Assembly: GCF_004137685.1 (NCBI RefSeq)
Contig: NZ_QYBB01000002.1
Coordinates: 62,001-126,000 of the forward strand
Direction: 5' to 3'
DNA: 64,000 bases
Source of the DNA: Lichenibacterium minor
GTDB taxonomy: Bacteria > Pseudomonadota > Alphaproteobacteria > Rhizobiales > Beijerinckiaceae
Shown: positions 7,494-15,015 of the stretch, in pieces
How positions within the stretch are numbered: the first letter of the stretch is position 1
Layout of the letters: each line of letters starts with the position of its first letter
Program-made: the position numbers and the translations under genes
Notes under the pieces: generated by a model
Told to the model about the DNA's origin: nothing
The model's input: the letters and a program-made list of their open reading frames with translations, nothing else
Database searches by the model: none

Positions 7494-8741
7494 CTACCCC
7501 GGCGCATGGGCCTTGGCGAGGTCGTCGACATCGCGCAGCGCCGGGAACATCCGGCTCCACAGCAGCGCCACCACCACCGTGCCGACCCCGCCGATCACTA
7601 CGGCCGGCACGGTGCCGAACAGCGAGGCGGTGAGGCCGGATTCGAACTCGCCGAGCTGGTTCGACGTGCCGACGAACATGGAGTTCACCGCCGACACCCG
7701 CCCCCGCATGGCGTCGGGCGTCTGCAGCTGCACCAGCGACGAGCGCACCACCATGCTGAGCACGTCGGCGGCGCCCAGCACCGCCAGCGCGACGAGCGAC
7801 AGCGGGAACGAGGTCGACAGGCCGAACGCGATCGTGGCGACGCCGAACAGCCCGACGGCGAGGAACATCTTCACCCCGGCGCGGCTCGTCAGCGGGCGGC
7901 GCGCGAGGGCGAAGGAGGTGAGCAGCGCCCCGGCGGCGGGCGCGGCGCGGAGCACGCCCAGGCCCACCGGCGTGGTGTGGAGGATGTCCTGCGCGTAGAC
8001 GGGCAGCAGCGCCGTGGCGCCGCCGAGCAGCACGGCGAAGAGGTCGAGCGAGATGGCGCCGAGCACGATCGAGTGGTCGCGGATGTACACGAAGCCGGAC
8101 AGGAGCGACTTCACGGTCGGCGGCTCGCGCTTGGGCGGGGCGCGCTCGAGGGCGATGCCGCCGACGAGCAGGCTCGCCAGCGCGAAGACGGCCGCGATGG
8201 CGGCGTAGGCCAGGGGCGGGCCGGCGATGTAGAGGGCGCCCCCGACGGCGGGGCCGACGATCGTGGCGGTCTGGATGGCGGACGCCGACAGCGCGAAGGC
8301 GGAAGGCAGCGACGCCGCCGGCACCACCCCCGGCAGCAGCGCCGACACGGTGGGGCTTTCGAAGGTCCGCGCCGCGCCGATCACCGCCACGGCGGCGAAG
8401 ATGCCGTGCGCGCCGAGCCACCCCTGATAGGAGCCGACCGCCAGCGCGGCGGCGGCCAGCGCCTCGACGGCCTGGCAGGCGCGCACGATGGTGCGGCGGT
8501 CGTATTGGTCGGCGACGTGGCCGGCGGGGATCGTCAGCAGGATCATCGGGATGAACTGCATCAGCCCGATCAGGCCGAGCTCCAGCGTCGAGTTCGTCAG
8601 CGTGAAGATCTGCCAGCCCACCACCACGGCGGTGATCTGGAAGGCGCCGGTCGACAGCGTGCGGGCGAGCCAGAAGCGCAGAAAGGCGGGCTGGCGCAGG
8701 GGGGACGGGACGGGCGGCGGGACCTGGTCGGGGGCGGGCAC
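7494..8741 (-). CDS. MFS exporter, MFS_3/EntS-like
   Basis: A 415-residue protein of the MFS_3 group, whose known members export siderophores or drugs (for example EntS). The start at 8741 gives MPAPDQVPPPVPSPLRQPAF, then RFWLARTLSTGAFQITAVVV as the first span. GHVADQYDRRTIVRACQ is the motif A loop. LQTPDAMRGRVSAVNSMFVG near residue 345 and NQLGEFESG are hallmarks of the MFS_3 family. It lies downstream of the glycosylase gene, with a hairpin between, and upstream of another MFS gene. An efflux role is inferred from the family only. Confidence 0.85.
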   Translation of the reverse strand: MPAPDQVPPPVPSPLRQPAFLRFWLARTLSTGAFQITAVVVGWQIFTLTNSTLELGLIGLMQFIPMILLTIPAGHVADQYDRRTIVRACQAVEALAAAALAVGSYQGWLGAHGIFAAVAVIGAARTFESPTVSALLPGVVPAASLPSAFALSASAIQTATIVGPAVGGALYIAGPPLAYAAIAAVFALASLLVGGIALERAPPKREPPTVKSLLSGFVYIRDHSIVLGAISLDLFAVLLGGATALLPVYAQDILHTTPVGLGVLRAAPAAGALLTSFALARRPLTSRAGVKMFLAVGLFGVATIAFGLSTSFPLSLVALAVLGAADVLSMVVRSSLVQLQTPDAMRGRVSAVNSMFVGTSNQLGEFESGLTASLFGTVPAVVIGGVGTVVVALLWSRMFPALRDVDDLAKAHAPG

Positions 8742-8779
8742 GGGGCGGCGGTTCTCCGGGGGGACTCGGGCCCTTGTAG

Positions 8780-8799
8780 GCCCCCGCGGGCGCGGGGGC
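8780..8799 (-). terminator. Hairpin after the glycosylase gene
   Basis: GCCCCCGC (8780-8787) pairs with GCGGGGGC (8792-8799) around a 4-nt loop, 18 bp past the glycosylase stop on the minus strand. A short A/T palindrome AAAAAGACTTTTT lies between the stop and the hairpin. No U-tract follows the stem on that strand, so termination would be imperfect. Confidence 0.45.
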
Positions 8800-8816
8800 G
8801 GCTTAAAAAGTCTTTT

Positions 8817-9398
8817 TTATCGCGGGGCGGCCCGCGGGAAGGGCTTGCTGAGGCAGCGCGAGCCCGGGAGGCCGAAGCGCCACGGCGCGTCGGCGTTGCG
8901 GCTGATGCCGATGCGGGGCCCCACGAGGGGCGCCGGCACCTCGGCCCCGAAAGCCAGGGCGAAGGGCGGCCGGCCGAGGTCCAGGCCGTCGTGGGACGCG
9001 TCGAGGCCCAGCGCCTGGGCGAGGCGGCCGGGCCCGGCGCAGAGCAGGCGCGGGTCGTCGAGGCGCCGCCGCGCCCGCATGCGGTCGAGCCCCTGGGTGG
9101 GCTCCAGCGCGCGGACCAGCACGGCGCAGCCCGGCTCCCCGCCCCCCACCACGTTGAAGCACCAGTGGATGCCATAGGAGCGGTACACGTAGGCGCGGCC
9201 CGCGGGCCCGAACATGGCGCGGTTGCGGGGCGTCGGGCCGCGGCAGGAATGCGAGGCCGGGTCGTGGCGCGCATAGGCTTCCGTCTCGACGATGACCCCG
9301 CCGACGCCGTCGACGAGCAGCGTCGCCCCGACCAGCGCGCGGGCGAGGTCGACGACGGGGCGGGCGAAGGGGTCGGCCGGGTCCGCTGGCCCCGTCAT
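8817..9398 (-). CDS. DNA-3-methyladenine glycosylase (AAG/MPG family)
   Basis: A 193-residue base-excision repair enzyme that removes alkylated purines from DNA. It starts at ATG 9396-9398 ([20 protein letters not shown]). [19 protein letters not shown] carries the catalytic Glu, and [18 protein letters not shown] is the intercalation and active-site segment of the family. [12 protein letters not shown] is the conserved C-terminal block. Length fits bacterial AAG proteins. Its ATG overlaps the stop of the YetF-like gene by 4 nt (ATGA), so the two are translationally coupled, although no functional link is known. Confidence 0.93.
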   Translation of the reverse strand: MTGPADPADPFARPVVDLARALVGATLLVDGVGGVIVETEAYARHDPASHSCRGPTPRNRAMFGPAGRAYVYRSYGIHWCFNVVGGGEPGCAVLVRALEPTQGLDRMRARRRLDDPRLLCAGPGRLAQALGLDASHDGLDLGRPPFALAFGAEVPAPLVGPRIGISRNADAPWRFGLPGSRCLSKPFPRAAPR

Positions 9399-9904
9399 GC
9401 CCGCCGCTGCACGCTGAGCTGCCCGTTGGCCTCGACGCAGGCGCGGCGCACGGCGGCGACGTCGTGCACGCCCTGCAGACGGAGCTGGGCCATCAGGTCC
9501 TCCTCCGTCATCAGGTCGCGGCGCAGCGCGCGCGGGTCGATCCGCCCGTCGCGGACGAGCAAGCCCGGCGCGGGCACGAGCACCGGCCGGAGCCGGGGAA
9601 AGCGCACCGGCAGCCATTCGAGCAGCCAGGACCAGAAGAAGATGGTGAGGGCCAGCGTCAGGCCCTCGGTGACGCTGTGGTAGTCGCTCGCCATGCCGTT
9701 CTGCACTGCGTCGGCGATGAGCACGATGAGCAGCACGTCGGATGTGCCCATCTCGCCCGAATGGCGGCGGGTGACGCGCAGCATGGCGAAGAGCACGAGG
9801 TAGATGATCGTGCCGCGCAGCACGATGTCGAGCAGCGCGACATGGGGATTGAAGCTCCTGTGCCAGTCGATGGCGAGGATGTTGCGATAGATCCAGTCGC
9901 CCAT
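9395..9904 (-). CDS. DUF421/YetF-type membrane protein
   Basis: A 169-residue protein starting at ATG 9902-9904 ([17 protein letters not shown]), chosen because GGAGGGCC lies just upstream; the frame extends to 9985. Spans [36 protein letters not shown] and [15 protein letters not shown] are followed by a cytoplasmic domain of about 70 residues ([20 protein letters not shown]). [20 protein letters not shown] matches the DUF421 core. Function is unknown, with spore and stress links in Bacillus YetF. The stop overlaps the glycosylase start. It is divergent from the antiporter gene at 10069. Confidence 0.85.
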   Translation of the reverse strand: MGDWIYRNILAIDWHRSFNPHVALLDIVLRGTIIYLVLFAMLRVTRRHSGEMGTSDVLLIVLIADAVQNGMASDYHSVTEGLTLALTIFFWSWLLEWLPVRFPRLRPVLVPAPGLLVRDGRIDPRALRRDLMTEEDLMAQLRLQGVHDVAAVRRACVEANGQLSVQRRA

Positions 9905-10068
9905 GCGGCCCTCCCGAGCGCCCGACCCCGCCGAGGCGTCGTCCGCGGCCCCGAAAGAAAGCGACGAGGAGCCGGGCGGGTTCATCGCAGCCGCGACGGC
10001 CGGGGGGCGTTGAAGCAGCTCTGCTTATCGCCGATAGGTCGCGTCCCCGCCCCGGACCGCGAGCCCCC

Positions 10069-11412
10069 ATGATCCCGAGCCCCGCCGCCGGCGCGCCTTC
10101 CCTCCTCTACGGCCTCCCCTTCGCGGGGCTGCTGCTGTCGATCGCCCTCATGCCGCTGCTCGCCCCGCACTGGTGGGAGAAGCGCTTCCCCCTCGTCACG
10201 CTCGCCTGGGCGTCGCTCTTCGCCCTGCCCTACGCGGCCCTGCACGGGGTCGAGGAGGCCGGCACGGCGCTGCTCGGCACGGTGGTGCACGAGTACCTGC
10301 CCTTCATCCTGCTGCTGCTGGCGCTGTTCGTGGTGGCGGGCGGCATCCGGGTCGCCGGCAACCTCGTCGGCACGCCGAACACCAACCTCGCCCTGCTGGG
10401 GCTCGGCACGCTGCTGGCGAGCCTGCTCGGCACCACCGGGGCCGCCATGCTGCTGATCCGCCCGCTGATCCGCGCCAACGGGGACCGCCGGCACCGCACG
10501 CACGTCTTCGTGTTCTTCATCTTCCTCGTCGGCAACATCGGCGGCTCGCTGACGCCGCTCGGCGACCCGCCGCTGTTCCTGGGCTTCCTGCGCGGGGTCG
10601 ACTTCGGCTGGACGCTGCGCGCCATGGCGGCGCCGATGCTGCTGTCCTCCGGGCTGCTGCTGCTCGTCTTCACCGCGATCGACCGGTGGCATTGGCGGCG
10701 CGAGCCCGTGACGGTGCCGAGCCACCTGCCCCGGCGCGTGCGGATCGAGGGCGGATACAACGCCGCCTTCCTGCTCGTGGTGGTGGGGGCCGTGCTGCTC
10801 AGCGGGCTGTGGCGCCCGGGCCGCTCCGTGCCGCTCGGCCTCGGCGTCAGCGTGAGCTGGCAGGGGCTGGCGCGCGACACGCTGCTGCTCGCCGCGGCGG
10901 TGCTGTCCTATGCGGTGACCCCGGCGCGCGTCCGCATCGAGAACGCCTACACCTGGGTGCCGATCCGCGAGGTGGCGATCCTGTTCGCAGGCATCTTCGT
11001 CACCATCGTCCCGGTGCTCGATGCCCTGAAGGCGGGGCCGGCGGGGCCGTTCGGCCCGCTGCTCCACCTCGTCGACCGGCCCGACGGCACGCCGGTCGTG
11101 GCGAGCTATTTCTGGCTGTCGGGCGCGCTGTCCTCCGTGCTCGACAACGCGCCCACCTACCTCGTGTTCTTCGACATGGCGGGCGGCGACCCGGCGCGGC
11201 TGATGGGGGATGGGGCGGCGACGCTGCTCGCCATCTCGTGCGGCGCGGTGTTCATGGGCGCCAACACCTACCTCGGCAACGCGCCGAACTTCATGGTCAA
11301 GGCGATCTGCGAGGAGGGGGGCATCCGCATGCCCGGCTTCTTCGGCTACATGGCCTGGTCGGGGCTGGCGCTGCTGCCGCTGTTCGGGCTGCTGACGCTG
11401 GTGTTCTTCTGA
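10069..11412 (+). CDS. Sodium:proton antiporter-like carrier (CitMHS-related)
   Basis: A 447-residue inner-membrane protein with about twelve spans, starting at ATG 10069 ([20 protein letters not shown]). It matches the ion-transporter superfamily carriers annotated as sodium:proton antiporter or putative citrate transporter (CitMHS_2). [20 protein letters not shown] and [20 protein letters not shown] are the two re-entrant-type signatures with conserved Gly/Pro/Asn, and [17 protein letters not shown] follows near the C-terminus. It stands alone between divergent and convergent neighbours. Whether it moves Na+/H+ or an organic acid cannot be told from the sequence. Confidence 0.85.
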   Translation: MIPSPAAGAPSLLYGLPFAGLLLSIALMPLLAPHWWEKRFPLVTLAWASLFALPYAALHGVEEAGTALLGTVVHEYLPFILLLLALFVVAGGIRVAGNLVGTPNTNLALLGLGTLLASLLGTTGAAMLLIRPLIRANGDRRHRTHVFVFFIFLVGNIGGSLTPLGDPPLFLGFLRGVDFGWTLRAMAAPMLLSSGLLLLVFTAIDRWHWRREPVTVPSHLPRRVRIEGGYNAAFLLVVVGAVLLSGLWRPGRSVPLGLGVSVSWQGLARDTLLLAAAVLSYAVTPARVRIENAYTWVPIREVAILFAGIFVTIVPVLDALKAGPAGPFGPLLHLVDRPDGTPVVASYFWLSGALSSVLDNAPTYLVFFDMAGGDPARLMGDGAATLLAISCGAVFMGANTYLGNAPNFMVKAICEEGGIRMPGFFGYMAWSGLALLPLFGLLTLVFF

Positions 11413-11424
11413 TATCGGAGCCGA

Positions 11425-11439
11425 GCCCGCACGGCGGGC
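11425..11439. terminator. Short hairpin between convergent genes
   Basis: GCCCGC-ACG-GCGGGC forms a 6-bp stem in the 40-bp gap between the antiporter stop and the ABC exporter stop. It is placed to work in both directions, but it is short and lacks T-tracts. Confidence 0.4.
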
Positions 11440-11452
11440 CCGGCCCGGCGCC

Positions 11453-13246
11453 CTATTCCGCCGCCTGGGGCAGCGCTTCGCCCGCCTGGAACAGGCCCGA
11501 CGGCCCCTTCGTCATCTCGATGCGCCGGTTGTGGAGCGCGTCCAGCGTCGGGCGGTGGGTGATCGACACGATGCCGGCGTCCGGCAGGCGCTCGATCAGC
11601 GTCCCGTAGAGCGCCGTCTCGCCGGCCTCGTCGAGCGCCGAGGTGGCCTCGTCGAGGAACAGCCAGTCGGGCTTCGACAGGATGGCGCGGGCCACGCCGA
11701 CGCGCTGCTGTTCGCCGCCCGACAGGCGCTGCGGCCAGTTGTCCGCGGTGTCGAGCTCGTCGCCGAGCTGGCCGAGGCCGACGGCCGTCAGCGCTTCGCG
11801 CACCGCGGCGTCCGGATAGGCTTCCAGCGTCCTGGGATAGCTGATCGCCTGGCGCAGCGTGCCCTGCGGCAGGTAGGAGCGCTGCGGCAGGACCAGGGTC
11901 CGCGTGCCCTCCGGCACCTCGATCCTGCCTTCGCCGTAGGGCCATACCCCCGAGAAGGCGCGCAGGATGGTGGTCTTGCCGGCGCCGGAGCGGCCGGACA
12001 GCAGCACGCGGTCGCCGGCGCGCAGGCTGAAGGCCGGCACGGACGACAAGGGCGTGCGGTCGGGCAGGCTCACCACCACGCCTTCGGCCGCGAAAGCCTC
12101 GCCCGACGCCCTGCGGGTGGCGATGTTGGGCAGGGCCGCCGCGGCGGCGTCGCTGCGGGCCATCACCTCCTCGAACGACACGAGGCGCTGAACGATGGCA
12201 CGGTAGTTGGCGAGGAGCTGGAACGAGTCGGCGAACCAGGTGAGGCCGTCCTGCACGCGGCCGAAGGTGCCCACCGCCTTCATCAGCACGCCGTAGGTCG
12301 CGGTGCCGAAGAAGAAGGCCGGGCCCAGCAGCAGGAAGGGGAAGATGTTGGAGAACAGGCCGAAGAACTGCGAGAAGAAGGTGAGGTTGAGCTGCAGCCG
12401 CACCACGCCGTAGACGTTGGCGAGGATGGAATCGTAGCGCTCGCCCAGCGCCGCCCGCTCGGCCGTTTCGCCGCCGAGCAGGGCGATCTGCTCGGAATTC
12501 TCGCGGATGCGGGCCATGCCGAAGCGGAAGTTCGCTTCGAAGCGCTCCTGGTTGTACTTCAAGCTCACCAGCCGGCGGCCGATCACGTAGGTGATGGCAG
12601 TGCCGGCGCCGGCGTAGAGCACGGCGAGCCAGACGAGGTAGCCGGGGATGTTGAAGCTGAGCCCGAAGCTCGTCATCGGGAATGCGGTCGACATGGCCCA
12701 CAGCACCTGCAGGAAGATGGCGAGCCGCAGGAAGTTGCCGAAGAAGCCGATGCCCAGCACCATCGTGTTGCCGACGAACTGGTGGATGTCGTCCGAGATG
12801 CGCTGGTCGGGGTTGTCGGCCGGGCCGGCGACGAGGCGCATGCGGAAATGCTGCGCGGGCGACAGCCAGCGGCCGACGAAGTCGTCCGTCATGGCCTTGC
12901 GCCAGCGGATCTGGAGCACCTGGTTGAGGTAGTTGTTGAAGGCCGCCACGAGCACGAAGGGCACCGCGATCATGCAGAACACGGCGAGCGACCACAGGAA
13001 GCCGTGCCAGTCCTTCTGCTGGATGGAGTCGCCGAAGCCTTCCTGCCAGTTGTTGATCAGCTTCGACATGTAGGAGGCGCCCACCTCCAGCCCCACCACG
13101 CAGGCGAGCAGGCCGATGCCGATCCAGTTTTCCGGCATGCGCACCGGGCCGACCAACCACAGGTGGATCTCGCCGGGCGTCTTGCGCCTGAAATACGGGA
13201 AGGCGAGGCGCCAGATGTCCTTCACGTCCTGGACGAAATGCGTCAT
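11453..13246 (-). CDS. ABC transporter, fused permease-ATPase (SbmA/BacA-like)
   Basis: A 597-residue half-transporter with an SbmA/BacA-like membrane domain (about 1-330) fused to an ATPase (about 385-590), as in YddA and Rv1819c, which handle vitamin B12, bleomycin or antimicrobial peptides. RWRKAMTDDFVGRWLSPAQH and NPDQRISDDIHQFV are family marks in the membrane part. The ATPase has Walker A LLSGRSGAGKTTIL, signature LSGGEQQRVGVARAIL, Walker B WLFLDEATSALDE and the switch His in SITHRPTL. The start ATG 13244-13246 gives MTHFVQDVKDIWRLAFPYFR. It should work as a homodimer. Import or export direction and substrate are open; in symbiotic rhizobia BacA proteins protect against host peptides. 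Confidence 0.92.
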   Translation of the reverse strand: MTHFVQDVKDIWRLAFPYFRRKTPGEIHLWLVGPVRMPENWIGIGLLACVVGLEVGASYMSKLINNWQEGFGDSIQQKDWHGFLWSLAVFCMIAVPFVLVAAFNNYLNQVLQIRWRKAMTDDFVGRWLSPAQHFRMRLVAGPADNPDQRISDDIHQFVGNTMVLGIGFFGNFLRLAIFLQVLWAMSTAFPMTSFGLSFNIPGYLVWLAVLYAGAGTAITYVIGRRLVSLKYNQERFEANFRFGMARIRENSEQIALLGGETAERAALGERYDSILANVYGVVRLQLNLTFFSQFFGLFSNIFPFLLLGPAFFFGTATYGVLMKAVGTFGRVQDGLTWFADSFQLLANYRAIVQRLVSFEEVMARSDAAAAALPNIATRRASGEAFAAEGVVVSLPDRTPLSSVPAFSLRAGDRVLLSGRSGAGKTTILRAFSGVWPYGEGRIEVPEGTRTLVLPQRSYLPQGTLRQAISYPRTLEAYPDAAVREALTAVGLGQLGDELDTADNWPQRLSGGEQQRVGVARAILSKPDWLFLDEATSALDEAGETALYGTLIERLPDAGIVSITHRPTLDALHNRRIEMTKGPSGLFQAGEALPQAAE

Positions 13247-13387
13247 CGGTCGACCTTTTGCGGCCGGGGCGCATCCGGCCTTGTTGTCAGGTGCGGGCGG
13301 GGCGTCCCGGCGGGCGGGGAGCGCCCGTCTAGTCCGGGCGGATCAAAGCGGAAAGATGTCCGCCCGGCACGTGAAGCTTCGGCAATC

Positions 13388-13822
13388 CTAAGCCTTCGCG
13401 GCGGCGGCGTGCTGACGCAGCCAGCCCGCGGCGCCCGATAGGTCGAGGCCGATCTGGCGCGACAGCGGCCCGAGGTCTTCGACGGCCATGCGGCCGTCCA
13501 GCACCTCGCCGATGGCCCACAGGTTGGCCGAGCGCGTGCCCGAGCGGCAGTGCACGAAGGCGGGGCCCGAGGCCCCCTTCACCACGGACTGGAAGTGCCG
13601 CACCGTGCTTTCCGTCACGGGCCCCATGGGGATGTGGGCGTAGGCGAGGCCCGCCGCGTCGCAGGCCTCCTCCTCGGCTTCCGAGCCCGGCTGCGTCGGG
13701 TCCTCGCCGTCCGGCCGGTTGTTGATCAGCAGCACGTAACCCTCGGCCGCGATGTCGCGAAACTCCGACAGGTCCGGCTGGCTCGCCACGGTGACGTCGG
13801 CGGATAGCTTGACGGTATGCAT
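13388..13822 (-). CDS. Dual-specificity phosphatase-like protein, TIGR01244 family
   Basis: A 144-residue cytoplasmic protein from ATG 13820-13822 (MHTVKLSADVTVASQPDLSE), behind a GAGGA site. FVHCRSGTRSANLW contains the CX5R phosphate-binding loop of cysteine phosphatases, and NNRPDGEDP upstream supplies the acid loop. The family (TIGR01244, often called beta-lactamase hydrolase-like) is frequently linked to sulfide or persulfide metabolism when fused to a metallo-hydrolase; here it is a single domain. It is divergent from msrP, another redox-repair gene, with about 160 bp between. Substrate unknown. Confidence 0.88.
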   Translation of the reverse strand: MHTVKLSADVTVASQPDLSEFRDIAAEGYVLLINNRPDGEDPTQPGSEAEEEACDAAGLAYAHIPMGPVTESTVRHFQSVVKGASGPAFVHCRSGTRSANLWAIGEVLDGRMAVEDLGPLSRQIGLDLSGAAGWLRQHAAAAKA

Positions 13823-13983
13823 GGCGTCCTCGAACTCGCGTGTCGCCGTGCAGCCTAGCCCAGATGCGGGCGGCGCCAAAGGGCGCGGGAAATCGGGGGT
13901 CGGGGCGGGCGCTCGCGCGTCCCAGCCCCCATATGCAAGCCAGCGACCACGCGGCCGCGCCGCACCATCGGGAGATCGAGGCC

Positions 13984-14979
13984 ATGCTGATCCGCCATCG
14001 TCGGTCCTGGGAGATCCCGGAGCGCGACGCCACACCCGAACACGTGTTCCTCCACCGCCGCGCCTTCATGGCGGGCTCGGCCGTGCTCGGCGCCGGCGCG
14101 CTGGCGGCCGGCCCGGCGCGGGCCTTCGGCCTGTTCGGGGGCGACGCCGCCCCGGCGGCCCCCGAAGCGCCGGACCCGTCCGCCTCGCTCTACCCCGCCG
14201 CGCGCGACCCCGCCTACACGATCGCCGGGCCCGTGACGCCCGAAGCGACGAACGTGAACTACAACAACTTCTACGAATACGGCACGTCGAAGCACGTGGC
14301 CGACGCCGCCCAGATGCTGCGCATCCGCCCCTGGACGGTGAAGTTCACCGGCCTGGTGGAGAAGCCGCAGGAGGTGGGCATCGACGACCTGCTCAAGGCC
14401 ATGACGCTGGAAGAGCGGCTGTACCGCCATCGCTGCGTCGAGGCCTGGGCCATGCAGGTGCCGTGGACGGGGTTCCCGTTGAAGAAGCTCGTCGACTTCG
14501 CCAAGCCGCTCGGCTCGGCCAAGTACATCGTGATGAAGACCTTCAAGGACCCCAAGATGGCGCCGGGCCAGAGGAGCTTCATCCTCAACTGGCCCTATGT
14601 CGAGGGTCTCACCATGGCGGAAGCCACCAACGACCTCGCCTTCATGGTGACGGGCGCCTACGGCAAGCCGCTGCCCAAGGTGATGGGCGCGCCGCTGCGC
14701 CTGGCCGTGCCGTGGAAGTACGGCTTCAAGTCGGTCAAGTCGATCGTCGAGATCTCCTTCACCGACAAGCAGCCCGACACGACCTGGGCGGCGCTCGCGC
14801 CCGACGAATACGGGTTCTGGGCCAACGTGAACCCGGAGGTGCCGCATCCGCGCTGGAGCCAGGCGTCCGAGGAGGTCATCGGCACCGGCGACCGGCGCCC
14901 GACCGTGATCTACAACGGCTACGGCCCGCAGGTGGCGTCGCTCTACGCCGGCATGGCGAAGGACAAGCTCTTCATGTGA
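13984..14979 (+). CDS. msrP: Protein-methionine-sulfoxide reductase catalytic subunit MsrP
   Basis: MsrP (YedY) repairs oxidised methionines in periplasmic proteins using a molybdopterin cofactor and electrons from the haem membrane protein MsrQ. The 331-residue product starts at ATG 13984 (MLIRHRRSWEIPERDATPEH). A twin-arginine signal (HRRAFMAGSAVLGAGALAAG) lies at about residues 24-43. YRHRCVEAWAMQVPWTGFPL holds the Cys that ligates molybdenum. FEYGTSK-type and NYNNFYEYGTSKHV segments are typical. No msrQ gene follows, so the partner must be encoded elsewhere or replaced. The frame is open further upstream, but that part is not protein-like. Confidence 0.95.
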   Translation: MLIRHRRSWEIPERDATPEHVFLHRRAFMAGSAVLGAGALAAGPARAFGLFGGDAAPAAPEAPDPSASLYPAARDPAYTIAGPVTPEATNVNYNNFYEYGTSKHVADAAQMLRIRPWTVKFTGLVEKPQEVGIDDLLKAMTLEERLYRHRCVEAWAMQVPWTGFPLKKLVDFAKPLGSAKYIVMKTFKDPKMAPGQRSFILNWPYVEGLTMAEATNDLAFMVTGAYGKPLPKVMGAPLRLAVPWKYGFKSVKSIVEISFTDKQPDTTWAALAPDEYGFWANVNPEVPHPRWSQASEEVIGTGDRRPTVIYNGYGPQVASLYAGMAKDKLFM

Positions 14980-14984
14980 GCTGC

Positions 14985-15013
14985 GCCCCGCTCCGGCGCA
15001 CCGGGGGCGGGGC
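14985..15013. terminator. Hairpin between convergent msrP and peptidase genes
   Basis: GCCCCGC (14985-14991) pairs with GCGGGGC (15007-15013) across a 15-nt loop. It fills most of the 36-bp gap between two convergent stop codons and could serve both directions. Confidence 0.45.
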
Positions 15014-15015
15014 CG

